The notes: a model not told the origin generated them from the sequence alone. Positions 24,869-34,939 are shown, counted from the stretch's first letter. The stretch: DNA of 64,000 bases from Bdellovibrio sp. ZAP7 (GCF_006874645.1 NZ_CP030082.1:2914001-2978000), one strand, 5' to 3'. Numbers and translations are program-made.

Positions 24869-26068
24869 CTACTTCTTTGGTTTGATCGTCAACCCCTTCA
24901 AAGCGTCGCCTAAAGAGCCAAAGCCAGAACCAGAAGCTGGCTGGTGAGTTCTCCATGAGTGGTCTTCACCCGCACCAGGAACACCTAACGAGATTTTCTT
25001 TTCTTCGAATTTGATTTCGTCGATTTGAACCGCGATATCGTCACCGCGTTTTTTGTTTTCGAACTGAGCGCCGTCAACGTGGTCACGCCATTTTGATTTT
25101 GGCAAAAGACCCGTTACACCCGGAGCGATATTTACGAACAAACCGTAAGTTTCTTTTTTCTCAACTTTTCCGTTAACAATAGTGCCCACCGGGAATTTTG
25201 CGGGAACAGAATTCCAAGGATTGCCGTCGCCGTCCGCTTGCTTCATCGACAAAGAGAGTTTCAATTTGCCGTCAACTTCTTCCATTTTCAAAAGTTTTAC
25301 TGTCACTGTTTGACCAGCCGACACAACTTCTTGAGGGCTGTGCACGCGTGACCAAGTCAGCTCAGACAAGTGGATCAAACCTTCAACACCAGCTTCAAGC
25401 TCAACGAAAGCACCGAATTTTTCCAAACGAGTGATACGACCCTCAAGGATCGCGCCCACTTGAACCTTTTGCATAAAGGCACCTTCGTTTTCAACTTTTT
25501 GCATATCCAAAAGTTTACGACGAGAAACCACGACGTTGCGTTTGTCGAATTGAGTGATCAAGAAATCAAATTTCTTACCAACGTACTCAGAAGCATCTGT
25601 TACGAAACGAGAATCAATTTGAGAGATGGGGCAGAAAGCAGTTTTACCCTGAACGTTCACACGCAAACCGCCGTTAACAACTTCAGTCACAGTTCCAGTT
25701 ACCGGAAGCTCCATATCGTAAGCGTCTTCCAAAGTATCTGTGGTTGCGCCCATCGCGCCTTTTTTAGCCAAACGAACTTCGCCACCTTTTACGGAAATGA
25801 CAACACATTCGATCATATCACCCACGTGATATTTCACTTCTTTGTTTTCATCCAAAAGGTCACGAGTGAAAATCATACCATCAACAGGAGTGCCGGTAGA
25901 TACGAAGGACTCTTCTTTACCAATCGAAAGAATTTCGCCATTGATCTTATCACCAACGCTTACGCGCGTTTTGAAGCCGCCAGCTTCAGATTGCGCAAAC
26001 ATAGACTCGAAATCTTCAAAAGATTTCCCTGTCTCAATATCATCACCAAAAATATCTTTTTTACTCAT
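24869..26068 (-). CDS. S1-domain RNA-binding protein, four repeats (ribosomal protein S1-like)
   Basis: The 399-residue protein has four S1 (OB-fold) domains, for example GRITRLEKFGAFVELEAGVE and GKVEKKETYGLFVNIAPG, whereas proteobacterial S1 has six and Firmicute homologues four. The third repeat is the most canonical. The N-terminus has a short acidic lead (GDDIETGKSFEDFESMF) and the C-terminus a Gly/Ser tail. It could be the ribosomal S1 or an accessory RNA-binding protein; a second six-domain S1 elsewhere would settle this. Start ATG 26068 has GGAGAAG upstream and a terminator follows the gene. Confidence 0.8.
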   Translation of the reverse strand: MSKKDIFGDDIETGKSFEDFESMFAQSEAGGFKTRVSVGDKINGEILSIGKEESFVSTGTPVDGMIFTRDLLDENKEVKYHVGDMIECVVISVKGGEVRLAKKGAMGATTDTLEDAYDMELPVTGTVTEVVNGGLRVNVQGKTAFCPISQIDSRFVTDASEYVGKKFDFLITQFDKRNVVVSRRKLLDMQKVENEGAFMQKVQVGAILEGRITRLEKFGAFVELEAGVEGLIHLSELTWSRVHSPQEVVSAGQTVTVKLLKMEEVDGKLKLSLSMKQADGDGNPWNSVPAKFPVGTIVNGKVEKKETYGLFVNIAPGVTGLLPKSKWRDHVDGAQFENKKRGDDIAVQIDEIKFEEKKISLGVPGAGEDHSWRTHQPASGSGFGSLGDALKGLTIKPKK

Positions 26069-26166
26069 AACTTCTCCGTAAAATGGAACTCTAAGGTTTA
26101 CTCAATCCCCTCTGGAAGAGCAAGGATCTGGGTGCCTGACGTCCTGAATCAACTAGCCAGAGTGAA

Positions 26167-28461
26167 TCAAGCGCAGCCCACCGTCGTCCCGCAATTGGGA
26201 CAACGATAGCAACCACTCGTCAGCACTGTGTCACTGCCACACTCTGGACACTTCACAGTAAACTTTGAAGGCGTTCCCTCAGAGGCCGCCGTGTGTTTTT
26301 TCTTGGTATTTAAAGGCTGGCTCAACTTGCTGCCGTCGCGATAGATCGCCACAGCTTTTACACCCAACTCCCAGGCTAGGAAATAAATGCGACTGATATC
26401 TTCCTCGCTGGCTGAGTTCGGCAAGTTGACAGTTTTTGAAATGGCACCGCTTATAAATGGCTGCACAGCAGCCATCATCGTCACATGACTTTCAGGCGAT
26501 AGAACTCGGCCACCAGGGGCCGCATTGGCACAGTCAAAGACTGGCAAATGCTCCTGCTTAAATTCAGGGCAGCCCTCAAGCGTATTATGCTCGGAGATAT
26601 ACTTCACGATGGTTTCAATTTGCGTGTCGTCGTAATCCAGGACTCGCAATGCGGGAGTCACAGATTGATTTACTATCTGAATCTCTCCGCCGCCGACCAG
26701 TTTTTTAAGTTTGATCAATGAAAAATCGGGTTCGATACCGGTGGTATCACAATCCATTAATAAGCCAATGGTTCCAGTTGGCGCCACCACAGTTGCTTGA
26801 GCATTTCGGAATCCAAATTTGCTGCCATTGTATACTACGGCCTTCCATAAATTCCGGGCGGCATTGTCGAGTCCCTCTGGAAGATCTTTCCAAGAAATCG
26901 CGTTCAAGGCTTTTTCGTGCATCTTCATGACTTGTATCATCGGCGCACGATTTTTTTTAAAACCAGGGAAAGCTCCTTGAGCCCGCGCCATCTCGGCACT
27001 GGTCAAATAGGCTACTCCCGTCATCAGTGAGCTGATTGCCCCGGCCCAGGCGCGGCCCTCTTTACTGTCATAGGGAATGCCTTTTCTCATCAGCAGACTT
27101 CCCAGATTCGCAAAACCCAAACCCAGAGGACGGTAATCATGGGAGTTCTGCGCGATCTTTTCCGTTGGGTAGCTGGAATAGTCGACCAAGACTTCCTGAG
27201 CCACGAATAAAGTTCGCGCCGTGTGAATGAAAGATTCAAAATCAAAACTTCCGTCGGCGTTTAAGAATTTAACCAGATTGATAGAAGCCAGATTGCAGGC
27301 CGAATCATCCAGGAACATATACTCCGAACACGGATTGCTGGAACGAATCTCTGCACTGTTAGGACAAGTGTGCCACTGATTGATTGTATCGTGAAACTGA
27401 ATCCCTGGATCCGCACACATCCACGCGGCGTGGTTGATTTTCTTCCACACGTCAGCGGAAGGAACTTCACGAACCACTTTACCACTGACTCGCGCCAGAA
27501 GTTTCCAGGGCTTTTCATTCTGCACGGCCTTCATGAATTGATCGGTCACGCGAACTGAATTGTTGGCGTTTTGACCAGACACCGTCTTGTAGGCTTCGCC
27601 TTCGAAATCTGCGCTGAGCCCCGCTTCAATCAAAAGCTTCGCCTTATTCTCTTCTTTCATTTTCCATTCAATGAAATCCAAAACTTCAGGATGATCGATA
27701 TCAACGACAACCATTTTAGCAGCTCTGCGAGTAGTACCACCCGATTTGATGGCGCCTGCGCCGCGATCTAAAACTTCCAAAAAGGAAATCAGACCTGAGC
27801 TGTGGCCCCCGGAATTCAATGCTTCGTATTTACTGCGCAAAGTGGAAAAGTTACTGCCGGTACCGGAACCATATTTAAACAAACGTGCTTCGTTTTTTGC
27901 GAGTTCAAAAATTCCGTCAATGGAGTCATCGACGCTTTGAATGAAGCATGCCGAACACTGCGGTCTTTCATAAGCATTTTGGGTCGGCTGAATGGATTTC
28001 TTTTTCGCGTCCCAAGCATAATGCTCGCTGGGTGAATTGATTTTATAAGCCTCAAACAATCCCGCATTAAACCATACCGGGCTGTTGAAAGCTGCTCGTT
28101 GGGAAAGCAAAATGTATTTCAATTCATTCTTAAAAATATCGGCTTCTTTTTTATTTTTGAAATACCCGCCTTGTTTTAGAGCGGAGCCCGCGATTGCCGA
28201 AACCACACGGTTAACTAATTGACGAACAGATTTTTCATGTTGAGTGCGCGGCACACCCGATTTACGAAAATATTTGCTGGCAGCAATTTCTACCGCAAGT
28301 TGTGACCAACCTTCTGGCGCCTCCACATTCTTCATTTCAAAAAATATCTCGCCCTTACGATTCTTGATTTCGCAGTTGATCTTTTTCCACTTGAACATGT
28401 TTTCAGGATTTTTTCCGGGAGGAACAAAGAAGCTAGTGCTATGCAAAGTTTGTTTCTTCAT
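26167..28461 (-). CDS. nrdJ: Coenzyme B12-dependent (class II) ribonucleotide reductase
   Basis: The 764-residue protein is a class II reductase: CSACF near residue 169 gives a redox Cys, SNPCSEYMF gives the radical Cys378 with Asn376 and Glu380, Cys389 is the second redox Cys, and the C-terminus ends in a CPECG...CPNCG zinc-ribbon-like pair. It makes deoxynucleotides using adenosylcobalamin without oxygen. No ATP-cone domain is visible at the N-terminus. The start ATG lies in the 3' arm of a perfect 11-bp inverted repeat, without a good ribosome-binding site, so translation control or a downstream start (residue 22) is possible. No cobalamin riboswitch was seen in the leader. Confidence 0.93.
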   Translation of the reverse strand: MKKQTLHSTSFFVPPGKNPENMFKWKKINCEIKNRKGEIFFEMKNVEAPEGWSQLAVEIAASKYFRKSGVPRTQHEKSVRQLVNRVVSAIAGSALKQGGYFKNKKEADIFKNELKYILLSQRAAFNSPVWFNAGLFEAYKINSPSEHYAWDAKKKSIQPTQNAYERPQCSACFIQSVDDSIDGIFELAKNEARLFKYGSGTGSNFSTLRSKYEALNSGGHSSGLISFLEVLDRGAGAIKSGGTTRRAAKMVVVDIDHPEVLDFIEWKMKEENKAKLLIEAGLSADFEGEAYKTVSGQNANNSVRVTDQFMKAVQNEKPWKLLARVSGKVVREVPSADVWKKINHAAWMCADPGIQFHDTINQWHTCPNSAEIRSSNPCSEYMFLDDSACNLASINLVKFLNADGSFDFESFIHTARTLFVAQEVLVDYSSYPTEKIAQNSHDYRPLGLGFANLGSLLMRKGIPYDSKEGRAWAGAISSLMTGVAYLTSAEMARAQGAFPGFKKNRAPMIQVMKMHEKALNAISWKDLPEGLDNAARNLWKAVVYNGSKFGFRNAQATVVAPTGTIGLLMDCDTTGIEPDFSLIKLKKLVGGGEIQIVNQSVTPALRVLDYDDTQIETIVKYISEHNTLEGCPEFKQEHLPVFDCANAAPGGRVLSPESHVTMMAAVQPFISGAISKTVNLPNSASEEDISRIYFLAWELGVKAVAIYRDGSKLSQPLNTKKKHTAASEGTPSKFTVKCPECGSDTVLTSGCYRCPNCGTTVGCA

Positions 28462-28491
28462 AGGGATATTGTAAGAGAGTTCCCTATGAAG
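28456..28491 (-). promoter_or_regulatory. Inverted repeat enclosing the nrdJ start codon
   Basis: CTTCATAGGGA and TCCCTATGAAG are perfect 11-bp arms around a 14-nt loop. In the minus-strand transcript the AUG of nrdJ lies in the 3' arm and the only Shine-Dalgarno-like AGGGA lies in the 5' arm. The hairpin could block initiation or serve as an operator for a dimeric protein. Confidence 0.6.
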
Positions 28492-28672
28492 AGAATCTGG
28501 AATAAGACACCCCTACCTACGTCTGGTCTGGCTATCGAACAGACCTACTAAGCCCTCCTGAAATTGATTAACTCTTTGCAATGGAGAGCGTAAATATTAG
28601 GGAACTACTGTTTATTTCGTTTGGAGTCGCCGTTAAGAATAATACCTCACAATTTTTTAACAGGAACGTGAC

Positions 28673-30619
28673 ATGGACCAAAAGACCGAAAAGCGCAAAC
28701 TGCTGATCATCAAGTCTCATCCACAAAGTTTGGGCCCTGTTGAGGGATTTTTGAAAAACCGCGAATGGGAAATCAAAAGCACGCACAACCTCAAAGAGGC
28801 GATGGTATATCTGGTGCAAAACCAACCACAATTCGTCATGGTCAGTATAGACCATCCAAATAAGAAAGTCAGAAATCTTCCGAAAGTTTTGAGTCAGGCA
28901 TTTCCGGTTTGTGTGATTGCTTTCGCTGAACACTCTACTCCCTCGTCTGTTAAAATTCTCAACGACTGCAATTCTGGATACGCTATTTACCATCCGATCA
29001 CAGGTCCTGCCGTTGAGCGGATGGTGAATAAGTATAACAAAGATCAAATTGCCAACCCCCAAGCGGCGGCAGCCAACAGATCCTGGGATGGCAATGGCGG
29101 AAATAGTTCAGGTGTCATCGCGATCCGTGGTGGTGAAGCAGGCGGCGAAGCTTCGGCGACTTCCACACAAAACTTTTTGGCAAATTTGCTGGGTGCACTT
29201 GATAGCAGTGCAACCAGCGGCCCGCCTGCAGGCTTTGCACAAGGCACAGCCGCAGATGGAACTATGACAGCCGTTCAGCCCGGCATGGCTGGGTATATTC
29301 CTCCCACCTCTCAAGATCCGAATGCAAATGCTATCGATAGTGGCGCAGATCAAAATGGAATGAATGGTTTTACGAGTGATAGTGACCAAGACGCACAAGT
29401 CGGTGCACATGGTTTCATGGGTGGCCACCAAAACGGAATGAACAGCGCCGGTGGCAATGCAGCACAAAAGGGTTTTGGCGGTTTTAACGATGGAGCAAGT
29501 GGCAACGAATTCAATCCCAATAGTTTCGGCACAAATGGCGCAAACCGCATGGATCCAAATTTCTCTGATCCCCATGGCAGCAATGGTTTAGCCAATGGTA
29601 ATGGAATGAATCCCAGTGCTCACGGAATGAACGGCGGTTTTGGAAGCGACTTTAATCACAACAGCAGCCCTTCTGCAAACGGCGGTTCGGCAGCAAATCC
29701 GCACGCGCCCGGCTTCATGGGTGCAAATGGAAGTGCCGCCGCATCCGACACCTTGGATCCGAACGATCCAAACTATGATCCCTATGGTGACGGGGGCGAA
29801 GCTTCCTACTCTGCCAGAAAAAAGTCCGACACCATGTGGGCTCCCGTAGATGCTGATGGTAAAAATAAAAAACAACATGTCTTGAAAGAGACCGCTGATG
29901 AAGTCGCAAAAGATCCAGGCTCGCTGATCTTAAAAGGAACTCGAGAGGCGATGGACAAAGCCTGCGTGATCACGGAAAAAAAGCGCAACGTGGGCATTGC
30001 CACCAACGTCGCTTGCATTCTTGTCGAGTCCGGTCGCTTTTCGGGCTATCTGGTTGCGGCGATGGCAGAACATCTGACGATTGATATTCACTTCGTTGAA
30101 AAAATCCGCACTCGTCTGTTTAAGTTTCTATCTGAAAACGGAGAAAACTTGGAACACAACGAAACCATGCCGATCAAAATCAAACAAGTGCCTTTCGCAG
30201 CCTGGGCTGTAGAGCACGCTGAGTTTTTAAGAAAATCAGTGCACAAGGGCAACGAAGTTGCGATGGCCTTCTTTCCCCGCTCCGATCTTAAAGCGGAAAT
30301 TTCGGCTTCACCTGATGAAGAAATGGCAGCCGTCAAAATCCACGAAATGCGCACCGATGTCCCGGTTGATTTCAACCTTTACGTTCATTTGCCGCGCAAC
30401 AACCGCTATGTGCTTTATACTCCAGAGGGCGGAGTGTTTCTTTCAGAACAAAAAACTCGGCTGGTAAATCAAGGCATCACCCATCTTCACGTCTTACGCA
30501 TGGAACTTCAAAATCTGGATAAGTACCGAGCGCAGAACTATTTGAACGATAAAATCGACGAGTACCAGCAGCAGCTCGAAAAAGAGGCAGAAGATATTAA
30601 GAAACCTTTGGCCTCTTAG
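28673..30619 (+). CDS. Degenerate receiver protein with Asn/Gly/Met-rich linker
   Basis: Residues 8-120 look like a response-regulator receiver fold, but the acidic pair is missing (LIIKSHPQS) and the phospho-acceptor position is Ser58 instead of Asp. Residues about 125-380 are a low-complexity, probably disordered linker with repeated GMN and NGMN motifs. Residues about 400-648 form a conserved-looking alpha/beta domain I do not recognise, including VPVDFNLYVHLPRNNRYVLYTP. It cannot be phosphorylated in the usual way, so it may sense protein-protein contacts. It precedes the cysteine desulfurase gene and shares its direction. Confidence 0.7.
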   Translation: MDQKTEKRKLLIIKSHPQSLGPVEGFLKNREWEIKSTHNLKEAMVYLVQNQPQFVMVSIDHPNKKVRNLPKVLSQAFPVCVIAFAEHSTPSSVKILNDCNSGYAIYHPITGPAVERMVNKYNKDQIANPQAAAANRSWDGNGGNSSGVIAIRGGEAGGEASATSTQNFLANLLGALDSSATSGPPAGFAQGTAADGTMTAVQPGMAGYIPPTSQDPNANAIDSGADQNGMNGFTSDSDQDAQVGAHGFMGGHQNGMNSAGGNAAQKGFGGFNDGASGNEFNPNSFGTNGANRMDPNFSDPHGSNGLANGNGMNPSAHGMNGGFGSDFNHNSSPSANGGSAANPHAPGFMGANGSAAASDTLDPNDPNYDPYGDGGEASYSARKKSDTMWAPVDADGKNKKQHVLKETADEVAKDPGSLILKGTREAMDKACVITEKKRNVGIATNVACILVESGRFSGYLVAAMAEHLTIDIHFVEKIRTRLFKFLSENGENLEHNETMPIKIKQVPFAAWAVEHAEFLRKSVHKGNEVAMAFFPRSDLKAEISASPDEEMAAVKIHEMRTDVPVDFNLYVHLPRNNRYVLYTPEGGVFLSEQKTRLVNQGITHLHVLRMELQNLDKYRAQNYLNDKIDEYQQQLEKEAEDIKKPLAS

Positions 30620-30663
30620 GGAATCCTCTTGACCCCGCTTTGTGGCCGTTATTAGCTACTGCC

Positions 30664-31857
30664 ATGGAAAGCACTACTCAGGCTAGCTCAGCCGCTCAGA
30701 CAGCGTCCGATAAAGGACTCTATTTGGATTACAACGCCACAACACCGGTAGACCCTCAGGTTTTTGCCGCGATGGAACCGTATTTCAAAGAGTACTTTGG
30801 AAATCCATCAAGCGCCTCCCATCATTGGGGTTGGACTGCAGAAAACGGCGTGCAAAAGGCCCGTATGCAAGTGGCGTCGTTGATCGGCGCTAAGTCCTCT
30901 GAGCTGACTTTCACAGCGAGCGCAACAGAATCCAACAACTGGGTGATTTTCGGTCTGTTGGCGAAACTTCGCGAAACGAATCCAAACCAGCCCATTCATT
31001 TTATCACGAGTAATGTCGAACACAGTTCTATCGTTAAGGCGATGATGGCGGTGGAAAAGCAAGGTGTCGAAGTTGATTTCCTTCCGGTGAATCAATACGG
31101 CCAGATCGAAATGAAAACTCTTCGCCAAGCGCTCAAACCTCACACAAAACTTGTTAGCTTGATTTGGGTGAATAACGAAATCGGCAGCCTCAACCCGGTG
31201 GTTGAAGTTGCAAAGCTTTGCAAAGAAAAACAAATTCTTTTCCACACTGATGCGACACAAGCGATTGGCAAAGTGCCAGTGAATGTAACCGAGATGGGTA
31301 TCGACTTGATGTCGTTCTCCGCTCACAAAATGTATGGCCCCAAAGGCTCAGCGGCTCTTTACATCCGTGGTAAAGATCCAAAGGTTGAAATCAATCCTTT
31401 GATCTACGGTGGTGGTCAGGAAAAAGGCCTTCGCTCTGGGACTTTGAATGTTCCGGCCATTGTTGGCTTGGGCGTCGCTTCTGAAATTTGCAAAAATAAT
31501 CTGGAAGCAGAAACTGCTCGCATGACGTCTCTTCGCAATTTGCTTTGGTCGAAGCTGCAAGCAGCGACTCCAGGCATTCGCTTGAATGGACATCCGACAG
31601 AACGTTCCCCCATCAATCTAAATGTGACGTTACCCGGAATCACGGTGGAATCATTGGCGCCTAAAATTCAAAAATTGGGAATCAGCACGGGGTCAGCCTG
31701 CAGCTCCGGTTCGGTTAGCATCAGCCATGTCCTGAAAGGCATCGGAATGTCGGCAGAGGATGCTCGCTGCACGTTCCGCATTTCCCTGGGACGCTGGACC
31801 TCTGAAAACGACATCCACCGTGCTGTCGAGATCCTTCACGGCGCCATCCCAACGTAA
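30664..31857 (+). CDS. Cysteine desulfurase (IscS/NifS family)
   Basis: A 397-residue pyridoxal-phosphate enzyme with the family motifs LDYNATTPVD near the N-terminus, the cofactor lysine in SFSAHKMYGPKG, and the flexible-loop catalytic cysteine in GSACSSGS. It takes sulfur from cysteine for Fe-S cluster assembly. ATG 30664 is preferred over GTG 30640 for lack of a ribosome-binding site at either. It lies 44 bp after the degenerate receiver gene and about 110 bp before an IscA-type gene, so a small iron-sulfur group is formed. The subgroup (IscS versus NifS) was not resolved. Confidence 0.92.
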   Translation: MESTTQASSAAQTASDKGLYLDYNATTPVDPQVFAAMEPYFKEYFGNPSSASHHWGWTAENGVQKARMQVASLIGAKSSELTFTASATESNNWVIFGLLAKLRETNPNQPIHFITSNVEHSSIVKAMMAVEKQGVEVDFLPVNQYGQIEMKTLRQALKPHTKLVSLIWVNNEIGSLNPVVEVAKLCKEKQILFHTDATQAIGKVPVNVTEMGIDLMSFSAHKMYGPKGSAALYIRGKDPKVEINPLIYGGGQEKGLRSGTLNVPAIVGLGVASEICKNNLEAETARMTSLRNLLWSKLQAATPGIRLNGHPTERSPINLNVTLPGITVESLAPKIQKLGISTGSACSSGSVSISHVLKGIGMSAEDARCTFRISLGRWTSENDIHRAVEILHGAIPT

Positions 31858-31970
31858 AATATATAATATTTTCAGTATTTTAGCTCACTCATACGGGGGA
31901 TGGAATTGACCCTCCCCTGCTTACGGGCTTTGTGGTAGACTGGCTGAGAATTTATCCCGAGGAGAACCCC

Positions 31971-32297
31971 ATGATTAACATTTCCCCAGAAGCGGCAACG
32001 AAACTAGCGGCTCTTAAAAAAGATGATGGCAAAGACGAAGCTGCATTTTTGCGCGTGGAAGTGAAAAAAGGGGGTTGCTCAGGCCTCTCTTATAAAATGG
32101 ATTTCGATACAACTCCTCGTGATGGTGACAAGATCTTTGAATCCAACGGCCAAAAAATCGCTGTGGATGCGAACTCCATGTTGTACATCTTGGGTATGAC
32201 TTTGGATTTTTCTGGGGGTTTGAATGGCAAAGGTTTTGTCTTCAACAACCCCAACGCCACGAAACACTGTGGTTGCGGTTCCAGCTTTAACGTTTAA
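31971..32297 (+). CDS. IscA/HesB/ErpA-type iron-sulfur assembly protein
   Basis: A 108-residue protein with the A-type carrier layout: GGCSG with one conserved cysteine near residue 37 and a C-terminal CGCGSSF pair. Such proteins deliver Fe-S clusters to apoproteins. ATG 31971 follows GAGGAG six bases upstream, while the longer reading frame beginning at 31932 has no such support. It sits downstream of the cysteine desulfurase on the same strand. Confidence 0.93.
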   Translation: MINISPEAATKLAALKKDDGKDEAAFLRVEVKKGGCSGLSYKMDFDTTPRDGDKIFESNGQKIAVDANSMLYILGMTLDFSGGLNGKGFVFNNPNATKHCGCGSSFNV

Positions 32298-32300
32298 TAT

Positions 32301-32346
32301 ACTCACAATGACTCCATCGTGTCCGTTGGAAACGGGGTCATTCATT
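32301..32346 (+). terminator. Weak hairpin after the IscA-type gene
   Basis: AATGACTCC and GGGGTCATT pair, with a nested CCGTT/AACGG stem, but no T-run follows. It may end the desulfurase-IscA transcript or be an RNA structure in the 180-bp spacer, which otherwise shows nothing. Confidence 0.3.
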
Positions 32347-32476
32347 ACTGTGCCGCCATTTTTTAGACCTACATTTGTAGCAGGAAAAATGTGACCGGCA
32401 CTTTCTACGTCTAGAACTGTTCCACCTGCCCAATGGCAAAATAGGTTTCTTCGCCGTCCGGGATTATCATAGATCC

Positions 32477-32857
32477 ATGGCTAAAAACTTTTTAGAAATT
32501 CACAGCTTACAAAATCTCACTACGGAATTTGAGTTGATCAAAAATCTAAAGGCTCGACCTTTGGAAATTCTGGAGTACGCTGAGAAGTCTTTTACTTTTG
32601 AAGCTTCTCCCCGTATTTGCGGACTGGGAACTATCGTACATCTGGAAGGCAAATTTTATTTCGACGGCGGTTCTCACGATTTTTTAGCCACGGGTAAAGT
32701 CACTCGATGCGAAGCTTTAGATTCAGGTAAACACTCCAAGTACACTGTTGAACTTCATCGTTTTGAAAAAGGCCTTTGGGAGAATTTCCTTAACGCTAAC
32801 ATGCAATCGCAATTGAACACCGACATGTTGTTCAGAGCCATGCGGGAGCTTGATTAA
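32477..32857 (+). CDS. Small cytoplasmic protein, possibly PilZ-like
   Basis: The 126-residue product has no signal or membrane helix. Its second half (RICGLGTIVHLEG...FYFDGGSHDFLATGKVTRC...) has beta strands and spacing that recall PilZ c-di-GMP-binding domains, but the classic RxxxR and D/NxSxxG motifs are not intact. It ends directly before the start of the next gene, a receiver-TPR protein (stop and ATG are adjacent), so the two are clearly one operon and probably act together. Family assignment is a guess. Confidence 0.5.
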   Translation: MAKNFLEIHSLQNLTTEFELIKNLKARPLEILEYAEKSFTFEASPRICGLGTIVHLEGKFYFDGGSHDFLATGKVTRCEALDSGKHSKYTVELHRFEKGLWENFLNANMQSQLNTDMLFRAMRELD

Positions 32858-34114
32858 ATGAAAAATCTGACAGCACTTATCGTCGACAGCTCTCCGTCGT
32901 ATACCAATCTTATTACTGCGGCACTTCTAGAGATCGGCTTGCTTCAAGAAAATATTTTTACAACGAAACGTTATGTCGGCGCTGTGGAATTTCTCACGGA
33001 TACCAAGCCGCAACTTTTGATCACAGAATTTCAAGTCGATGCCAAATTTGGTTTGGAACTTGTGACCATGCATACGGCAAACAGTCCTAATAATATTTCG
33101 ATCATCATGACTCACAATAACTCCAGCTCTTCCATTGCGGAAGCTGCAGAAGAACTAGTCGACGACTATATCGTAAAGCCTTTCCAAAGCGGCATGCTCG
33201 CAAATCGCCTGCGCCAACTGATTGATCGCAAGTTGAATCCCAGCGATTACATCAAAGCGATTCGCGAAGGCAAACAGGCTCTTTTGGATGGCCAATTGAA
33301 AGACGCTGAACACAAGTTCTCGGTAGCCCTACAACATCAGGAAAAGCCCACACTTGCACACTATTATCTGGGTTATACGAAATTCAAAGAAACCGAATAT
33401 CAGTTCGCCACGGATGAGTTTGCGAAGGGCTTAACTTTGCAACCACTTCACTATCGTTGCTTAACCGGTAAATTCGATACTTTCTATGAGCAAAAAGATT
33501 TCGCCAACGCCTATACGGTGGCGAATACCATCATTGAAAACTATCCGATCGGACCTAAGCGTTTGGGACAGCTTTTCATTTCTGCTGTTTTCTCGGGGAA
33601 GTTGGATGAAGTGCCTCACTACTTCCAACTTTTTGCGCAGCTGGATCATAAAACTCCAGAACTTCGCCATGTTTTTTCAGCTGCACTGTTCACTGCCGGT
33701 CGCTCGAACTTAAATAACAAAGCCCTTACCAAAGCGGTGGAGTGTTTTGAATTGGGTGTTCAGGTAGTGGGAGCGGATTCTGAATATATCAGTAAAATTG
33801 TGAAGGTCTTATTGCGTGGAGATGCTCAGGCTGTCAATCAGGCGGCACGCTTTTTACAGCAGTTTCCTTCCAGCAAAGTAGGCAGTAAAGAATATGAAAA
33901 TCTTTACTTCCTGTTTAACTGTAAAACATTGCCGCTTTCCAAAGTTATCGATCAGGGTCGCAAGATGGCAGCACAAAATCGTATGGATGCTGAATCCTAT
34001 GAAACATTCATTCGTCTGTTGATCAGCGACAATAAAACCGTCTTGGCAGAGGATATTTCCGAAAGATATCAGCGGGCATTTCCGAATCAAACGCCATCTC
34101 GCGAGAAGGCTTAA
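32858..34114 (+). CDS. Receiver-like domain with TPR repeats; acceptor Asp replaced by Glu
   Basis: Residues 1-125 form a response-regulator receiver fold (ALIVDSSPS, IIMTHNNSS, DDYIVKPF) in which the phospho-acceptor position carries Glu57 (LLITEFQVD) instead of Asp. Glu there often mimics the phosphorylated state. Residues about 135-410 are helical TPR-type repeats likely to bind a partner. The combination suggests a constitutively active scaffold or regulator. Encoded directly after the 126-residue protein (32477-32857) and convergent with the hydrolase gene. Confidence 0.75.
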   Translation: MKNLTALIVDSSPSYTNLITAALLEIGLLQENIFTTKRYVGAVEFLTDTKPQLLITEFQVDAKFGLELVTMHTANSPNNISIIMTHNNSSSSIAEAAEELVDDYIVKPFQSGMLANRLRQLIDRKLNPSDYIKAIREGKQALLDGQLKDAEHKFSVALQHQEKPTLAHYYLGYTKFKETEYQFATDEFAKGLTLQPLHYRCLTGKFDTFYEQKDFANAYTVANTIIENYPIGPKRLGQLFISAVFSGKLDEVPHYFQLFAQLDHKTPELRHVFSAALFTAGRSNLNNKALTKAVECFELGVQVVGADSEYISKIVKVLLRGDAQAVNQAARFLQQFPSSKVGSKEYENLYFLFNCKTLPLSKVIDQGRKMAAQNRMDAESYETFIRLLISDNKTVLAEDISERYQRAFPNQTPSREKA

Positions 34115-34939
34115 CTATTTCGCGGCTCTTTCAAAGGGAGCTGCGACATGCAAGAATTCACCTAAATGCTGAGCAACGACTTCCGGTTGAGATTTAATCG
34201 CCAAGTGCCCTGCCCCTTGCAAAACAATCATGTCTTCACAACCCAAATGCTGAGCGAACTTTTTGTAAGCATCTTGATTAAACAGCAGATCACTTTCGTC
34301 AAAAATTAAACGGCAGTCCCCGCGATACTTGAAAAGTTTCTTATTCCAAAACTGCCAGTCCTCAGAGCGCAGGATCCAGGAGAAATGATGAATCATGTGA
34401 GCTACAAATTGCAGCTTACGTCCTTTGAGGTGCTCGACAGACACAGCCCCTTCGGATCTTTCGTCTCTGAAAATCTGTGCGGCTCGTTTTAGGAAACTCG
34501 CTCCCATAGGTGTGGAAAGCATCAGATAGATACTTTTCAGACTCAAAGGAATCGAGAAAAAAAATCTTAGCTCTTTAGGCAAAAAGTTTTTCACCGGATC
34601 TGTGACCATAGGATTGATCAAAGCCATCTTATGCACCAAGTGCGGATGCTGAGTAGCCAGTCCCCAGCTTAAAGCGCCCCCGTAACTTAAACCAGCCAGA
34701 TGCACGCGCTCATTCGGGAAATGCTCCTGAATGAATCGCGCCAGTACTTCCACCTGTACGGTGAAAAGCAGCTTATCACTGCTCATATAGACATGACTTA
34801 AATTTGGGATGATTACGCGATATTGAGATTCCAGTTGAGAGGCCACCGTCTCCCAATGATGAACGCTTCCTCCATAACCATGAAGAAGAATAAGGATAGG
34901 CCCTTGCCCGCGTTCTCTGAAAGTAATCTTGTGAGACAT
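34115..34939 (-). CDS. Alpha/beta hydrolase
   Basis: The 274-residue protein has the nucleophile elbow GLSYGGALS, the oxyanion motif LLHGYGGSVHHW, an acidic residue in LIFDESDLLF and the catalytic His in GAGHLA. These are classic alpha/beta hydrolase (esterase/lipase) features; no signal peptide is present. Its stop directly abuts the stop of the convergent receiver-TPR gene. Substrate is unknown. Confidence 0.85.
   Translation of the reverse strand: MSHKITFRERGQGPILILLHGYGGSVHHWETVASQLESQYRVIIPNLSHVYMSSDKLLFTVQVEVLARFIQEHFPNERVHLAGLSYGGALSWGLATQHPHLVHKMALINPMVTDPVKNFLPKELRFFFSIPLSLKSIYLMLSTPMGASFLKRAAQIFRDERSEGAVSVEHLKGRKLQFVAHMIHHFSWILRSEDWQFWNKKLFKYRGDCRLIFDESDLLFNQDAYKKFAQHLGCEDMIVLQGAGHLAIKSQPEVVAQHLGEFLHVAAPFERAAK

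Noticed and set aside
28462-28672. Cobalamin riboswitch or NrdR boxes upstream of nrdJ
   Set aside because: No B12-box (AGTCAGGAGACCTGCC-like) or NrdR palindrome is present in the leader.
29108-29575. 155-codon Cys/Thr-rich frame on the minus strand within the pseudo-receiver gene
   Set aside because: Antisense shadow of the repetitive Asn/Gly/Met linker.
32298-32476. Possible small RNA downstream of the IscA-type gene
   Set aside because: Only a weak nested hairpin without T-run or promoter; insufficient support.
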